A DNA stretch of 62,814 nucleotides from Pseudoalteromonas sp. P1-9 (GTDB lineage: Bacteria; Pseudomonadota; Gammaproteobacteria; Enterobacterales; Alteromonadaceae). The stretch is from positions 1-62,814 of the forward strand of contig NZ_LKBD01000027.1 in the NCBI RefSeq assembly GCF_001399975.1. Direction: 5' to 3'. This document shows positions 36,071-45,967 of this stretch, one piece after another. The position numbers were made by a program, and so were the translations under genes. The first letter of the stretch is position 1, and each line of letters begins with the position of its first letter. The notes under the pieces were generated by a model. The model was not told where the DNA came from and did no database searches. It saw only the letters and a program-made list of their open reading frames with translations.

Positions 36071-36880
36071 CTATTTCTGACAATTTTTACAATACACTGT
36101 ACTGCGTTGCCCTTGACGAATTTCAAGCAGCGGCTCTTTGCAGGTTACACACAGCTCGCCTTTACGCCCATACACTAGTAACTTCTGAGCAAAATAGCCT
36201 GGCTTGCCATCAGTTTGAGCAAAGTCTTTCAGTGTTGTGCCACCCTGTTCAATGGCATCCGCTAACGTTTGCTTTACGATAGGCACTAATTGTTGGTAAC
36301 GCTTTTTAGAGACTTTGCCAGCCGCACGTTTAGGATGAATACCCGCTTTAAATAAAGATTCATTGGCATAAATATTACCCACGCCCACAACCACGCTGTT
36401 ATCCATTAAAAACTGTTTTATCGCAGTTTGCTTTTGTCGTGATTTTTCATACAAATAATCAGCATCGAATTCGTCTGTTAATGGTTCTGGGCCCAATTTT
36501 AGTAAGCTGCTATGAACTTCCCCCACAGCTTGCCACAAACAGGCACCAAAGCGACGAGGATCATTTAAACGCAGCACTTTGCCATTTTCGAGCTCTATTT
36601 CGATATGATCATGCTTTTTGAGTGGTACAGAATTATCGACCACCCGCAGATTCCCCGACATGCCTAAGTGTAATATCACACTGCCGGTATCCACACTAAT
36701 CATTAGGTATTTTGCACGGCGGCTAATGTCTATAATGGTTTTACCTTCAAGTTGATAAACGTCGTCTGGCACCGGCCAACGCAATTGCGCTTGATGCACG
36801 CGCACTTGTTTCACCGTTTGGTTTAGCATATGTGGCGTAATGCCTAAACGGCTTACTTCAACTTCTGGTAATTCAGGCAT
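36071..36880 (-). CDS. mutM: formamidopyrimidine-DNA glycosylase
   Basis: This bifunctional DNA glycosylase/AP lyase removes 8-oxoguanine and Fapy lesions. The 269-residue protein starts with PELPEVEV after Met, giving the catalytic N-terminal proline and the Glu pair. It has [12 protein letters not shown] in the H2TH region, and ends in a zinc finger with the pattern C-x2-C ... C-x2-C (CVTCKEP to YCKNC). The length matches the family. The upstream small membrane protein gene ends 8 bp before it on the same strand. Confidence 0.97.
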   Translation of the reverse strand: MPELPEVEVSRLGITPHMLNQTVKQVRVHQAQLRWPVPDDVYQLEGKTIIDISRRAKYLMISVDTGSVILHLGMSGNLRVVDNSVPLKKHDHIEIELENGKVLRLNDPRRFGACLWQAVGEVHSSLLKLGPEPLTDEFDADYLYEKSRQKQTAIKQFLMDNSVVVGVGNIYANESLFKAGIHPKRAAGKVSKKRYQQLVPIVKQTLADAIEQGGTTLKDFAQTDGKPGYFAQKLLVYGRKGELCVTCKEPLLEIRQGQRSTVYCKNCQK

Positions 36881-36888
36881 AAAAAACT

Positions 36889-37350
36889 CTAAAACTCCGT
36901 GGTAGGAAATAACTGATTGCAGGTTTGTTTATCTAATTTTAAACGACGCGCTTGATTGTCATAAACAAAACACCCATCTGGCGTAGTAAATACGTCAAAC
37001 ACCAAACTGCGATCATATCCTGCAATGAAAAGTTCCACGCTTGCGAGCGCCGAGGACTTTTCATCAACTATCGGCATCATCTCACCGCTTGCTTGTCGCC
37101 AATTTAAATCAAGCAATTCAACATCAATATTTAGCTGCTTATTAGTGCGCCAACTCGTACCGATACGCTCAATTTTGAAATCGCTGTATTGATAGGTCAG
37201 TACCGCGCTATTGGGTGGCAACAATGATTGAATAGCCTCATCATCAGACGTCGATATAATCTTATGATGTAATCCATTAAACAAAAAAATCATTAGCAGC
37301 ATGGCGAAAATAATTACATTATTCCAGCCAGTTCTTCCAAGCCTAATCAT
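36889..37350 (-). CDS. small membrane-anchored protein of unknown function
   Basis: The start at 37350 ([11 protein letters not shown]) is preferred because AGGA lies 5 nt upstream; a longer frame to 37413 exists. The 153-residue product has one N-terminal membrane segment (about 12-27), then a soluble periplasmic domain with two cysteines (GCFVYDN and QTCNQLF). I do not recognise the family. It precedes mutM in the same operon direction, an arrangement I recall vaguely from Alteromonadales, without a known role. Confidence 0.7.
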   Translation of the reverse strand: MIRLGRTGWNNVIIFAMLLMIFLFNGLHHKIISTSDDEAIQSLLPPNSAVLTYQYSDFKIERIGTSWRTNKQLNIDVELLDLNWRQASGEMMPIVDEKSSALASVELFIAGYDRSLVFDVFTTPDGCFVYDNQARRLKLDKQTCNQLFPTTEF

Positions 37351-37516
37351 TTCAATCCTAAACGCACGTATTACAGTATTACTAAGTCTATATGAAACAA
37401 GCAGTTTTAGCATCCGTTTAGGTGGCGTATAAGTAATACCAAATGAGTAATTTCTGTCGCTGTTAAAAGGCTATTTTTTTGCTAAACTATGCGCCAAAAT
37501 TTAAGGAGTTCCGTCC

Positions 37517-38437
37517 ATGGCAATGTATGTAGTGGGTCATAAGATCCCTGATTCAGATTCTATCTGTGGTGCAATTGCACTTGCATATTTAAAGAATCAA
37601 ATTGGTGAAGCAGCAATCGCAACACGTTTAGGCGATGTATCACCTGAAACTCAATTCATTCTAGACACATTTGGTTTTGAAGCACCTGAGCTTAAAATGA
37701 GCTACGCAGGTGAAGAGGTTTACATTGTAGATCACACTGAAAAAACACAAGCACCAGATGACATTGATGAAGCAACCGTTGTGGGTGTTGTTGACCACCA
37801 CAAACTTGGCGATTTAACGACATCTACACCACTTGAGTGTTGGATTCGCCCTGTAGGCTGTTCAAATACTATCATCAAGATGATGTATGACTTCTACGGC
37901 GTTGAGATTCCAAAGAACATCGCAGGTCTTATGTTAGGTGCAATCCTATCTGACACTGTTATCTTTAAGTCACCAACTTGTACTACTGCTGATATCAAGT
38001 GTGTTGAAGTACTGGCTGAAATTGCAGGTATTGAAGACTACAAAGCATTTGGCATGGAGATGTTTAAAGTTAAATCAGCGGTTGAAGGCACGCCAGCTCG
38101 CGACCTAGTTATGCGTGATTTTAAAGACTTCAACATGAACGGTAACCTAGTAGGTATCGGTCAGTTAGAAGTTATCGACCTAGCGGTATTCGACGACATC
38201 AAAGCTGATCTTGAAGCTGATATTGCAAAGCTTAAAGAAGAAGGCGGCCGCCACTCTGTATTCTTACTACTTACAGATATCATGAAAGAAGGTTCACAAA
38301 TGCTTATTGCGTCTGATGACGAAGGCATTGTTGAGCGTGCTTACGGTGTTGCACCAGAGCAAAGCCGTGTATGGTTAGATGGCGTACTAAGTCGTAAAAA
38401 GCAAGTTGTACCACCACTACAAGATGCATTTGCTTAA
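37517..38437 (+). CDS. ppaC: manganese-dependent inorganic pyrophosphatase
   Basis: This family II pyrophosphatase hydrolyses PPi to phosphate. The 306-residue protein shows the DHH-family motifs: GHKIPDSDS (7-15) for metal binding, VDHTEK, the signature VVDHHKLGD, and a C-terminal DHHA2 domain with SRKKQVVPPL. A strong AAGGAG lies 8-9 nt before the ATG. It is monocistronic with its own terminator. The highly regular codon use suggests high expression. Confidence 0.96.
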   Translation: MAMYVVGHKIPDSDSICGAIALAYLKNQIGEAAIATRLGDVSPETQFILDTFGFEAPELKMSYAGEEVYIVDHTEKTQAPDDIDEATVVGVVDHHKLGDLTTSTPLECWIRPVGCSNTIIKMMYDFYGVEIPKNIAGLMLGAILSDTVIFKSPTCTTADIKCVEVLAEIAGIEDYKAFGMEMFKVKSAVEGTPARDLVMRDFKDFNMNGNLVGIGQLEVIDLAVFDDIKADLEADIAKLKEEGGRHSVFLLLTDIMKEGSQMLIASDDEGIVERAYGVAPEQSRVWLDGVLSRKKQVVPPLQDAFA

Positions 38438-38449
38438 TTAAGCTTTAGT

Positions 38450-38476
38450 AAAAAAGGCGCGTCTAGCGCCTTTTTT
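38450..38476 (+). terminator. terminator after ppaC
   Basis: A stem AAAAAAGGCGC with GCGCCTTTTTT and a 5-nt loop GTCTA. Confidence 0.88.
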
Positions 38477-38560
38477 AATGCTTAAGATAAAGCGCCATTT
38501 CGCTATGCAAGCCATCAATTAAGCTCTATGCTTATGAAAATGTAATTAGTTAAGTTTGCG

Positions 38561-40582
38561 ATGCCATTAATAGTATTTTTGTTTTGTGTTTTATTTGCAG
38601 CTGCGCTTGATGCGACAGAGACAGAGCAAGCCACACAGCAAAATATTAGCGCACACATTCAAAAGCAAAGTAACTTAACATTCTCCAATTACGAAAATCG
38701 CATTGAACAGCTTTCGCTTAAACACAATCAAGACAACCTTGAGATGCTGGCTGCGCTGAATCAGTTTAATGAACAGAATCCGACAAATAATTTAAACGAC
38801 CTCGCCTACCTATTAAGTTATCGTTGCTATCTTGAACTGGTGAATAACCAACAAGATGCCTACCAACAAACAGAACAAAGTTTACTGGCACTGACTATCA
38901 GCTCAGCCTCAGATCCCGCTATTTCTGCAGCAACCAGTTTTTGTAAATCTTGGCGCTATTATTTTGAAAAAGATGCTAAGCAATACGACCTCTACATTGA
39001 GCAATCATTTAACTATGCACTCAATACACAAACACCTGTGCTTAAATACTGGATTGCCATTAGCTTTGCCATGATGGCACAAGATACAGGCAGGAACTCG
39101 GCGGCAATTGAGGCAGCAAAATTGGCAATGACTATTGCTAACGTTAATAAAGACAATTACCGAGAAGCCACCAGCAGAGCCATTATCGCAATCTCAGAAG
39201 CCGAACTCGGCTTTTTTGACGACGCACTGATAAATAACCAATGGGCGATTGATTGGTATAAAAGCGTTGACCAACAAAATGCCATTTTAGGTCTGTATCA
39301 AAATAGAGGGTTTATTCTGAATAGCCAAGGTAATACAGCTCAAGCAAAAGCCATTTATCTAGACGCTATTGAACAGGCTAAAAAGCTTGAAAACCAAGAT
39401 GCAATTCACGAAATTTACAGCAATTTAGCTGCAATCGCCTTTACTGAAGGCGAACTTGCGCTTTCAAATGACTACGCAGAAAAGACGCTGCAATATGCAC
39501 AACAAAGTGACTATCAAACCCTTGCTGCGCACGCATACTCTATTATGGCGATTAATAATGTTTATTTAAATCAGCTCGACCTAGCTCAAGAGTACTTCGA
39601 TAAAGGCAATAGCTATTTTGAAGAGTATAAAATGATTAGCTTGTTGGCAGATAACTATAAATCTTGGTCGGAAGCGATGGCCAGCATTGAAAATTTTGAA
39701 GCGGCATATAAAGCACAACTACGCTACAAAGAACTGAGCGATAAAATATTTAACACCGAACGCGAGAGCCGCATGCTACGCATTAAAGAGCTTTACGAGG
39801 TGGCCCAAAAAGATCAAGAAATTGAGCAACTAGCGTTTGATAATCAGCGCAAAAATACTGAAATTGAAAACAAGTCATTGCAAAAACGAATATGGGTATT
39901 AAGTGCTGTTATCACTTTGTTGGCCTTTATTATTTTGTCGTTTTTTTATCGCAAGCTAAATACATCCAATAAAAAGCTAACCAAACACAATACTAAGCTC
40001 AATGAAGAACGCTTTATCGATCCGCTTACCGAAGGTTTAAACCGTCGCTTTTTTGAAGTACAACAGCGCGAGCGTATGCTGAATGTACCTGAAGTTAGTT
40101 TTAGCTTATTCGCCCTTGATATTGATCATTTTAAATCGCTCAACGATACCCATGGCCACGCCTGTGGCGACCAGGTACTAAAACAATTTTGTCAGCGCAT
40201 TCGGCAATCAATTCGCCAGCAAGATAATCTGATTCGCATGGGTGGCGAAGAGTTTTTACTGGTGATTGAAAATAGCAACCTAGAAGCTGACGCTCAGCTT
40301 ATAAAAAAACTATTAGCTATCACTAATTCAGAACCCATTACATTTGAGCAGCATAACGTTTCAATTTCGGTATCGATTGGCGCTGCTTCCAACGTCAATA
40401 TTTATGATGAGACAACATTAGACTTTGCCCTAGAACTTGCAGATCAAGCACTATATAAAGCAAAGCAGGCGGGACGAAATCAAGGTGAACTATTAGATTT
40501 GTATCAAATCAACTTAGCAAGTGTGATTAATAACTACGATATGATTGTAAGTAAGACTGTTACCAGTCGCACACAGCAATAA
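38561..40582 (+). CDS. TPR-GGDEF diguanylate cyclase
   Basis: The 673-residue protein has a signal peptide or anchor at the N-terminus, a TPR-like helical sensor region (about 90-420) in the periplasm, a membrane segment (about 445-465, IWVLSAVITLLAFIILSFFY) and a C-terminal GGDEF domain. The active motif GGEEF (561-565) and the product-inhibition site RQQD (552-555) are both intact. It should therefore make c-di-GMP and be feedback-inhibited. TPR-GGDEF proteins of this shape are frequent in Alteromonadales. It stands alone, with no partner gene. Confidence 0.92.
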   Translation: MPLIVFLFCVLFAAALDATETEQATQQNISAHIQKQSNLTFSNYENRIEQLSLKHNQDNLEMLAALNQFNEQNPTNNLNDLAYLLSYRCYLELVNNQQDAYQQTEQSLLALTISSASDPAISAATSFCKSWRYYFEKDAKQYDLYIEQSFNYALNTQTPVLKYWIAISFAMMAQDTGRNSAAIEAAKLAMTIANVNKDNYREATSRAIIAISEAELGFFDDALINNQWAIDWYKSVDQQNAILGLYQNRGFILNSQGNTAQAKAIYLDAIEQAKKLENQDAIHEIYSNLAAIAFTEGELALSNDYAEKTLQYAQQSDYQTLAAHAYSIMAINNVYLNQLDLAQEYFDKGNSYFEEYKMISLLADNYKSWSEAMASIENFEAAYKAQLRYKELSDKIFNTERESRMLRIKELYEVAQKDQEIEQLAFDNQRKNTEIENKSLQKRIWVLSAVITLLAFIILSFFYRKLNTSNKKLTKHNTKLNEERFIDPLTEGLNRRFFEVQQRERMLNVPEVSFSLFALDIDHFKSLNDTHGHACGDQVLKQFCQRIRQSIRQQDNLIRMGGEEFLLVIENSNLEADAQLIKKLLAITNSEPITFEQHNVSISVSIGAASNVNIYDETTLDFALELADQALYKAKQAGRNQGELLDLYQINLASVINNYDMIVSKTVTSRTQQ

Positions 40583-40789
40583 AAAATGAGCTGAAAGCTA
40601 TAATCTACTAACATCTCAAGCATTGTTAAAGTTAAACACTTGCTGATGCCTATTTACAATTAGAACCACTCAATAGCAAAACTTTTGTCCTGTCCTGTCA
40701 TCAACGCAGCTTTACAACGTAAAAATAAAACGCTTACGTAAGTGAATGGGTATTACTAAATTAAGTTGACTTAAAATTCAGGCAATAAA

Positions 40790-40817
40790 AAACCCGAGAT
40801 AAACTCGGGTTTTTTTA
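40790..40817 (-). terminator. terminator of the rpmB-rpmG operon
   Basis: A stem AACCCGAG with CTCGGGTT and a 5-nt loop is rich in A on one side and T on the other. It works on the minus strand after rpmG and may also serve the plus strand. Confidence 0.82.
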
Positions 40818-40837
40818 ATTCTTTCAGCAAATCACAA

Positions 40838-40993
40838 TTACTTGATTTTTGCTTCTTTGAAAATCACGTGTTTACGTACTTTTGGATCGTACTTTTTGAT
40901 TTCCATTTTTTCAGGCATGTTACGCTTGTTTTTGTCGGTAGTGTAGAAATAACCAGTACCAGCAGTAGAAACTAAACGGATCTTATCACGCAT
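40838..40993 (-). CDS. rpmG: 50S ribosomal protein L33
   Basis: The 51-residue protein [20 protein letters not shown]... has the L33 core, with [17 protein letters not shown] at the end. It lacks the CxxC pairs, so it is the zinc-independent type. It follows rpmB after 12 bp, the usual rpmB-rpmG order. An AGGAGC lies just before the start codon. Confidence 0.97.
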   Translation of the reverse strand: MRDKIRLVSTAGTGYFYTTDKNKRNMPEKMEIKKYDPKVRKHVIFKEAKIK

Positions 40994-41005
40994 GACTCAA
41001 GCTCC

Positions 41006-41242
41006 TTATACTTTTTCGCCGCGAGCACGGATATCAACTAATACCGCGTCGATGCCTTTCTTATCGATAATACGCATACCTTTAGTAGTAGTACGTAATG
41101 TAACGAAACGCTTTTCGCTTTCAACCCAAAAACGGTGAGTTTGTAGGTTAGGTAAAAAACGACGCTTAGTCGCATTGCGAGCGTGTGAACGGTGGTTACC
41201 TACCGCTGGACGCTTACCTGTAACTTGACAGACTTTAGACAT
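41006..41242 (-). CDS. rpmB: 50S ribosomal protein L28
   Basis: The 78-residue protein has the L28 signature: [20 protein letters not shown], then [16 protein letters not shown], and a C-terminal [16 protein letters not shown]. It is the first gene of the rpmB-rpmG operon on the minus strand and binds 23S rRNA in the large subunit. Confidence 0.98.
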   Translation of the reverse strand: MSKVCQVTGKRPAVGNHRSHARNATKRRFLPNLQTHRFWVESEKRFVTLRTTTKGMRIIDKKGIDAVLVDIRARGEKV

Positions 41243-41409
41243 GTCTATTTATCTCCAATAACTTCGCTCGAGCTAAATCATTTCTTCCGAGGTTTGTGTA
41301 CGTTTCTGCCCCGGAATTAATCAAAGGGCGCTCTTTATACAGCAAATACAGGCTAAGATCAAGAAACCCGATCTTTAGTTCAGCTCATGTGTAAATTTTA
41401 TAGCGGCTA

Positions 41410-41450
41410 ATTATAGTGATCTCTTGCCCCGAGGGAAAGTAAAACTTGCT
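41410..41450 (-). promoter_or_regulatory. possible promoter of rpmB-rpmG
   Basis: A perfect TATAAT (41410-41415, minus strand) with a weak TTTCCC 17 nt upstream lies in the 360-bp gap before rpmB. The rest of the gap up to 41603 shows no gene. Confidence 0.4.
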
Positions 41451-41548
41451 TTTATTTTCACTATTTCCGCGAATTAAGCAAAACAGCCTGTTTTTTCGAG
41501 TTTTCTTTTTACAAACAGAGCTAAATTAGCCAACTAATTTCATAAGCA

Positions 41549-41597
41549 AAAGCACAAAGTAAGAATAAATTTTCTCACTTTGTGTCAAAATTTTTAA
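41549..41597 (-). terminator. possible terminator after the RND adaptor gene
   Basis: An AT-rich stem, CACAAAGT with ACTTTGTG plus an inner AGAA/TTCT pairing, lies just past the adaptor stop. The T-run after it is weak. Confidence 0.5.
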
Positions 41598-41603
41598 TTA
41601 AGC

Positions 41604-42662
41604 TTACTCTTGCACTAACACTTCTTGTCCTGATGTGAGTCTTTCAGCGCCTCTGGTGGCAACTTTATCACCTAATTTTAATTGCTCCAATGTTACAGGA
41701 CGCACTTCAACTTTACTGCCTTGCCCTTGGCCAACTTCCACGGCAACTTGTTGTGCTTTATTGTTATCTTGTATTTTTACAACATGAACACCTGCTTTTC
41801 GTAAAATAAGCGCATCACGCTCAACTAATAAGCTTGGTTGTGTTTTTTCAATATTAAAATCAACATCAACAAGCTGACCACTGGCCCAACTCACTTTATT
41901 GTTTGTGAGCAGCTTAGCGCGCACTTCAAATGTCTGCGAGCGCGAATCTGTGGCTGGAATAACTGCGCTTACCGTTGCCTTACCAGTTTGCAAATTATCA
42001 AAGCTGCCGCTACTTAAGCTAACGTTTTGGCCAACCGCTGCATATGCCAAGTACTTTACCGGTGCATAAAAACGTACTTCCAAGTTATTGATATCAATAA
42101 AATGCACCAACTTATCAGCACGGCTTGCATCACTGCCCGCTAATAAAAAGCGTTTGCTGACTATGCCGTCAAATGGTGCAACTACAGTTGCTCGTGCCAT
42201 GCGATCTTCAATTTGTTTCAGCTTCACTTTTGCCAGCTCAATATCGGTGAGAGCTAAGTCATGCTGACTTTGTACTAAATCAACTTGGTTTGCCGCTGCA
42301 CTGCTGGTCTTAGCTAATTTTTTTAGCCGCTCAAGCTCTTGGCGTTGATAAGTTAAATTTACTTCAGCACGCTTAATCATAATGCGCTGCTCTGCCGCTT
42401 CTAATTCAAGCGGTAGCATTTCAATTCGCGCTATCACCTCACCTTGCTTTATCTTAGCGCCTGGCTCTGCAACAAAACTAAGCTTCCCCGCGGTGCCAAC
42501 GGTTAAATCAACATCGCCTTTACCTCTTAAAGTGCCGTTCAAAGCCACGGTTTGAACAAGTGGCGCTTGTTCAACCAATTTAACCGCAACTGTTGGTAAT
42601 GCATATAAAGGTGCAACCAACAGCGATGAAGCAACTAATAGCGTATTTAATGGTTTATTCAT
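41604..42662 (-). CDS. RND efflux periplasmic adaptor (membrane fusion protein)
   Basis: The 352-residue protein has a signal peptide (MNKPLNTLLVASSLLVAPLY, cleavage near ALP). A split lipoyl or biotinyl-like domain is visible in GKLSFVAEPGAKIKQGEVIARIE and ATVVAPFDGIVSKRF, with a helical hairpin between them (about 90-150) and beta-barrel parts afterwards. It would link the inner-membrane pump to an outer-membrane channel. Here it follows the pump gene by 11 bp, the reverse of the usual adaptor-first order. No outer-membrane factor gene is nearby. Confidence 0.92.
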   Translation of the reverse strand: MNKPLNTLLVASSLLVAPLYALPTVAVKLVEQAPLVQTVALNGTLRGKGDVDLTVGTAGKLSFVAEPGAKIKQGEVIARIEMLPLELEAAEQRIMIKRAEVNLTYQRQELERLKKLAKTSSAAANQVDLVQSQHDLALTDIELAKVKLKQIEDRMARATVVAPFDGIVSKRFLLAGSDASRADKLVHFIDINNLEVRFYAPVKYLAYAAVGQNVSLSSGSFDNLQTGKATVSAVIPATDSRSQTFEVRAKLLTNNKVSWASGQLVDVDFNIEKTQPSLLVERDALILRKAGVHVVKIQDNNKAQQVAVEVGQGQGSKVEVRPVTLEQLKLGDKVATRGAERLTSGQEVLVQE

Positions 42663-42673
42663 CTTGGTATCCC

Positions 42674-45600
42674 CTACTTATTAGCAACCAGATCTAATTG
42701 TGTTTTATCGTTTTTAGTATTTGCTTGTGTTAATTGCGGTGGCATTTGTTTACCTAGTAGTAATAAACTTGGCATTAAAATTAAGGTAAACATGGCACTA
42801 ATTGCCATACCGCCAACAATTACAGTCGCCAGTCCACGATAAATCTCCGAGCCAACACCCGGCATTATCATCAGTGGCAACATGCCAAATAAACTGGTTA
42901 AGGTACTTAAGTAAACCGGTCTTGCACGAATAAGTACTGCATTTTCAACCGCTTCACGACGTGATAAACCACCACGTTCGCCTTGGCGAGTTTGATCTAC
43001 TAATAAAATCGCATTGTTCACAACCAGCCCGAGTAAAATAATAAAGCCAATCATAGTAAGTAAATCGAGTGACTGAAAACTCACAACGTTAAGTGCCGCT
43101 AGCGCCAATATGCCGCCCGCTACGGCCAGAGGCATAACTAACAACACCAACAGGCTATCGCGAGCCGATTTAAACAGCGCCGTCATCAACAAAAATAAAA
43201 TAAATAGCGCAAGCACAAAGTTGTAGGCCATTTCTTCAATTGCTGAATTCATTTTTTGCGCATTACCTGCCAAAATTGCGTTTGCTGAGCGAGGTAAATT
43301 TTCACGCACAACGGGCATCACTTGTTCAGTAAGTATTTTTTGCGCCTGCTGTAAACTCATATCATTTGGCGGTGTAATTTGAATACTAACAGTACGGTAG
43401 CCATTTACACGGCGTAATTGAGATGGTCCAACGGTTCGCTCAATAGTGGCTAGCTCACCCAACGTTTGCACACCTGCCAATGGTGTTGTGATAGGCAAAC
43501 TCGCTAGCTCTTCGGGACTTTGCCATGGATTAGCACGTAAAATCACGTTCATGCGTTCGTTACCGTCAAAGTATTCACTAATAAACATACCGCTGGTAAA
43601 GGCTTGCACCGCACTTGCTACATCTCGGCGTGTTAAACCCGCTTGCGTAATGCGTCTATCATTTGGCGTGAGTCGCAGTTCTGGCTCAGCCATATTAAGA
43701 GAGGGTTGCGGCTGCGCCATTGCCTTAGGCATAGCTTTTTTTACTTCAGCCAATGCTAGTTGCGCAGTAGACATCAATTGCTCCATATTAGAGCCCTGCA
43801 AGTCGATACTTAAAGTGCGGCCGTTGCCCCCATTTGCTACTTGGATCATCGAGCCTCTAAATAAGAAGACTTGAGTATCGGGCAGCTCTGCAAATATTTC
43901 CTCGCGAGCAACTTGCATTAGCTCCTCTACGCGCTGAGCATCGGCAGAATAAATAAAGCCACCCGCATTTGAACCAAACACATAGAAATTAAAATCTTTG
44001 ATTGCAGGTGATTTCTCACCTAAGTAATAAGGCATTAGGCGCTGTTTTACTTTCTCAGCCAGCTCCTCTTCCATGTAATCAATATTGGCACCGGCTGGCG
44101 TTACTAAACTATAAAAGAAGCCATCAGTTGGTGCGCGTGGCATAAAGTCAGTTTGCGGCACTAAAGTGTATGTCACCAGTACCGCGCCACCTAACAATCC
44201 TACCACCCAAGAAACTTGCTTAGTACGAGTGCTAGTCAGTCGCATAATTAAATTGGTTAAGCGACGCCAGTAAGCATGAAATTGATCGTCGTTATTTTCA
44301 TTGCTGAGTAAATATTTACTGGCAATAGGAATAATACTGATAGCACTAATTAATGAGGCAATTACCGCTATAGAAAGCGTTAACGCTAAATCTGAAAAGA
44401 GCTGACCTTCAATACCCGCCATAAATAAAATTGGTAGGAAAATCGCCACACTGGTTGCGGTAGAGGCAAATAGCGCACCACTTACTTGCACTGCGCCTTT
44501 TAACACGGCTTGCTTTCGTGCCATACCTGCTTGCATTAATCGCGTGATATTTTCTTGCACAATAATCGCAGCATCAAGCACTAAACCTACAGCAAACGCC
44601 AATCCTGCCAACGACACTACATTTAAACTACGGTTAAAAATACTTAGCGCTAAAAAAGCCACCATTAACGACACCGGAATTGTCGATGCAATAATTAACG
44701 TTGTACGCCAACCTCTGAAAAACAACCACAAAATACCGCAGGCCAATAATACACCTAGGCCAAGGTTACTTTTTACCAACTGTAATGCGTTACGAATATG
44801 CACAGATGCATCGTAACTTAATTCAATCGCTAAGCCTTCTTGAGCTAGTATACCTTCGTTTAATTCTTTAATTGTGGCATTCAGCTCATCTAGTACCGCA
44901 ACAGTATTCGATTCATTGGCACGGGTAAGCGTAATGTAATAAGCAGGTTTGCCATTTCGCAGCGTCATTGCACGGCGGTCTGTTACGGTATTTTCAATTT
45001 TCGCTACATCGCCTAAGAAAATAGCGCGCTCACCTGAATAGCCAATGCGCATTTGCGCCATATTATCTAAATCATATTGCCCAGTGAAACGTACGGTATA
45101 TTGACGACGACCAACATCGGCAATACCACCTGAAGTGTCAGTAGAAGAAGCAAGTGTTTGGCTAATTTGATTTAAGCTAATGCCTAGCGCTGCTGCTTTA
45201 TGGGGGTCAAAAGTAACACGCAGCTCGCGTGGCCGCTCGCTTGCTAAGTTAACAAAGGCCACGCCGGGAATTTTAGCCAAACGCGGTTGAATTAATTCAT
45301 CAATTTGTTTTTGATAACGCGCCATATCGAGATGACCACTACTTTCCGTAGGTACCACCAACAAGGTTGCTGCGGTTGGCCCACCGGAGCCAGGGCCTGC
45401 ATTACCACCTGCCGTAACAATTGGGTCCATGGCATCTAAAGGCAAAGGCGGAGCTTGGTTTAAGCTGTTTAGCACATTTAGCATCGCCTCTTGCATATCA
45501 CTGCCAACAGCAAAGGTTAAATTAATAAAACCCTGCCCTTGGTTAATTTGCGTATTTACCTCAAGCGCACCAGGCGTGTTTTTTACCGCATTTTCTAACG

Positions 45601-45796
45601 GCTCGATGATCACAGACTCGATTTCTTCTGGGGCAGCTTGGCGCCAACCTGAAATAATCGTGATTTGTGGTTGCTCAATATCGGGGGTTAATTGGATGGG
45701 TAGTTTAAAGATACTAATTGTGCCAAACAGCATAATTAGCACTAAAATCACCAGCACGCTGGCTGGTTTTTTTAAGGAACTTCGTGTGATATTCAT
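42674..45796 (-). CDS. RND family multidrug/solute efflux pump (AcrB/HAE1-like)
   Basis: The 1040-residue inner-membrane protein has the 12-helix RND layout with two large periplasmic loops. The first helix is SVLVILVLIMLFGTISIF, followed by QLTPDIEQPQITI. The proton-relay helix contains GLAFAVGLVLDAAIIVQENI (about 400), with Asp in the place of one relay residue, and the later helix contains GFIILLGLVVNNAILLVDQ. It uses the proton gradient to drive efflux; the substrate cannot be told from sequence alone. It is the first gene of the two-gene operon with the adaptor. Confidence 0.93.
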   Translation of the reverse strand: MNITRSSLKKPASVLVILVLIMLFGTISIFKLPIQLTPDIEQPQITIISGWRQAAPEEIESVIIEPLENAVKNTPGALEVNTQINQGQGFINLTFAVGSDMQEAMLNVLNSLNQAPPLPLDAMDPIVTAGGNAGPGSGGPTAATLLVVPTESSGHLDMARYQKQIDELIQPRLAKIPGVAFVNLASERPRELRVTFDPHKAAALGISLNQISQTLASSTDTSGGIADVGRRQYTVRFTGQYDLDNMAQMRIGYSGERAIFLGDVAKIENTVTDRRAMTLRNGKPAYYITLTRANESNTVAVLDELNATIKELNEGILAQEGLAIELSYDASVHIRNALQLVKSNLGLGVLLACGILWLFFRGWRTTLIIASTIPVSLMVAFLALSIFNRSLNVVSLAGLAFAVGLVLDAAIIVQENITRLMQAGMARKQAVLKGAVQVSGALFASTATSVAIFLPILFMAGIEGQLFSDLALTLSIAVIASLISAISIIPIASKYLLSNENNDDQFHAYWRRLTNLIMRLTSTRTKQVSWVVGLLGGAVLVTYTLVPQTDFMPRAPTDGFFYSLVTPAGANIDYMEEELAEKVKQRLMPYYLGEKSPAIKDFNFYVFGSNAGGFIYSADAQRVEELMQVAREEIFAELPDTQVFLFRGSMIQVANGGNGRTLSIDLQGSNMEQLMSTAQLALAEVKKAMPKAMAQPQPSLNMAEPELRLTPNDRRITQAGLTRRDVASAVQAFTSGMFISEYFDGNERMNVILRANPWQSPEELASLPITTPLAGVQTLGELATIERTVGPSQLRRVNGYRTVSIQITPPNDMSLQQAQKILTEQVMPVVRENLPRSANAILAGNAQKMNSAIEEMAYNFVLALFILFLLMTALFKSARDSLLVLLVMPLAVAGGILALAALNVVSFQSLDLLTMIGFIILLGLVVNNAILLVDQTRQGERGGLSRREAVENAVLIRARPVYLSTLTSLFGMLPLMIMPGVGSEIYRGLATVIVGGMAISAMFTLILMPSLLLLGKQMPPQLTQANTKNDKTQLDLVANK

Positions 45797-45921
45797 AATG
45801 ATAATACAGGGGTATAACTAGGTGTAGTCTAGTTGTTTGTACCATCATTGCTAGTTGTAAATTGTGTGTAAATATTTCGAAAAGCTGAACACACAAGGAA
45901 CTAAGATAAATGACATAGAAA

Positions 45922-45967
45922 CAAACTAAATCATCTAAAAATTAGTTTTATTATATGATTTAGTTTG
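45922..45967. repeat. 13-bp perfect inverted repeat at the sulfurtransferase stop
   Basis: CAAACTAAATCAT (45922-45934) pairs with ATGATTTAGTTTG (45955-45967), which overlaps the stop codon of the sulfurtransferase gene. It may act as a terminator even though no T-run follows. Confidence 0.5.

Noticed and set aside
40583..40837. Possible small gene between the diguanylate cyclase and rpmG
   Set aside because: No open frame with a ribosome binding site was seen; only the rpmG terminator stands out.
45797..45900. Two CAACTAG copies upstream of the RND pump gene
   Set aside because: They might be regulator sites, but the motif is short and no regulator gene is adjacent.
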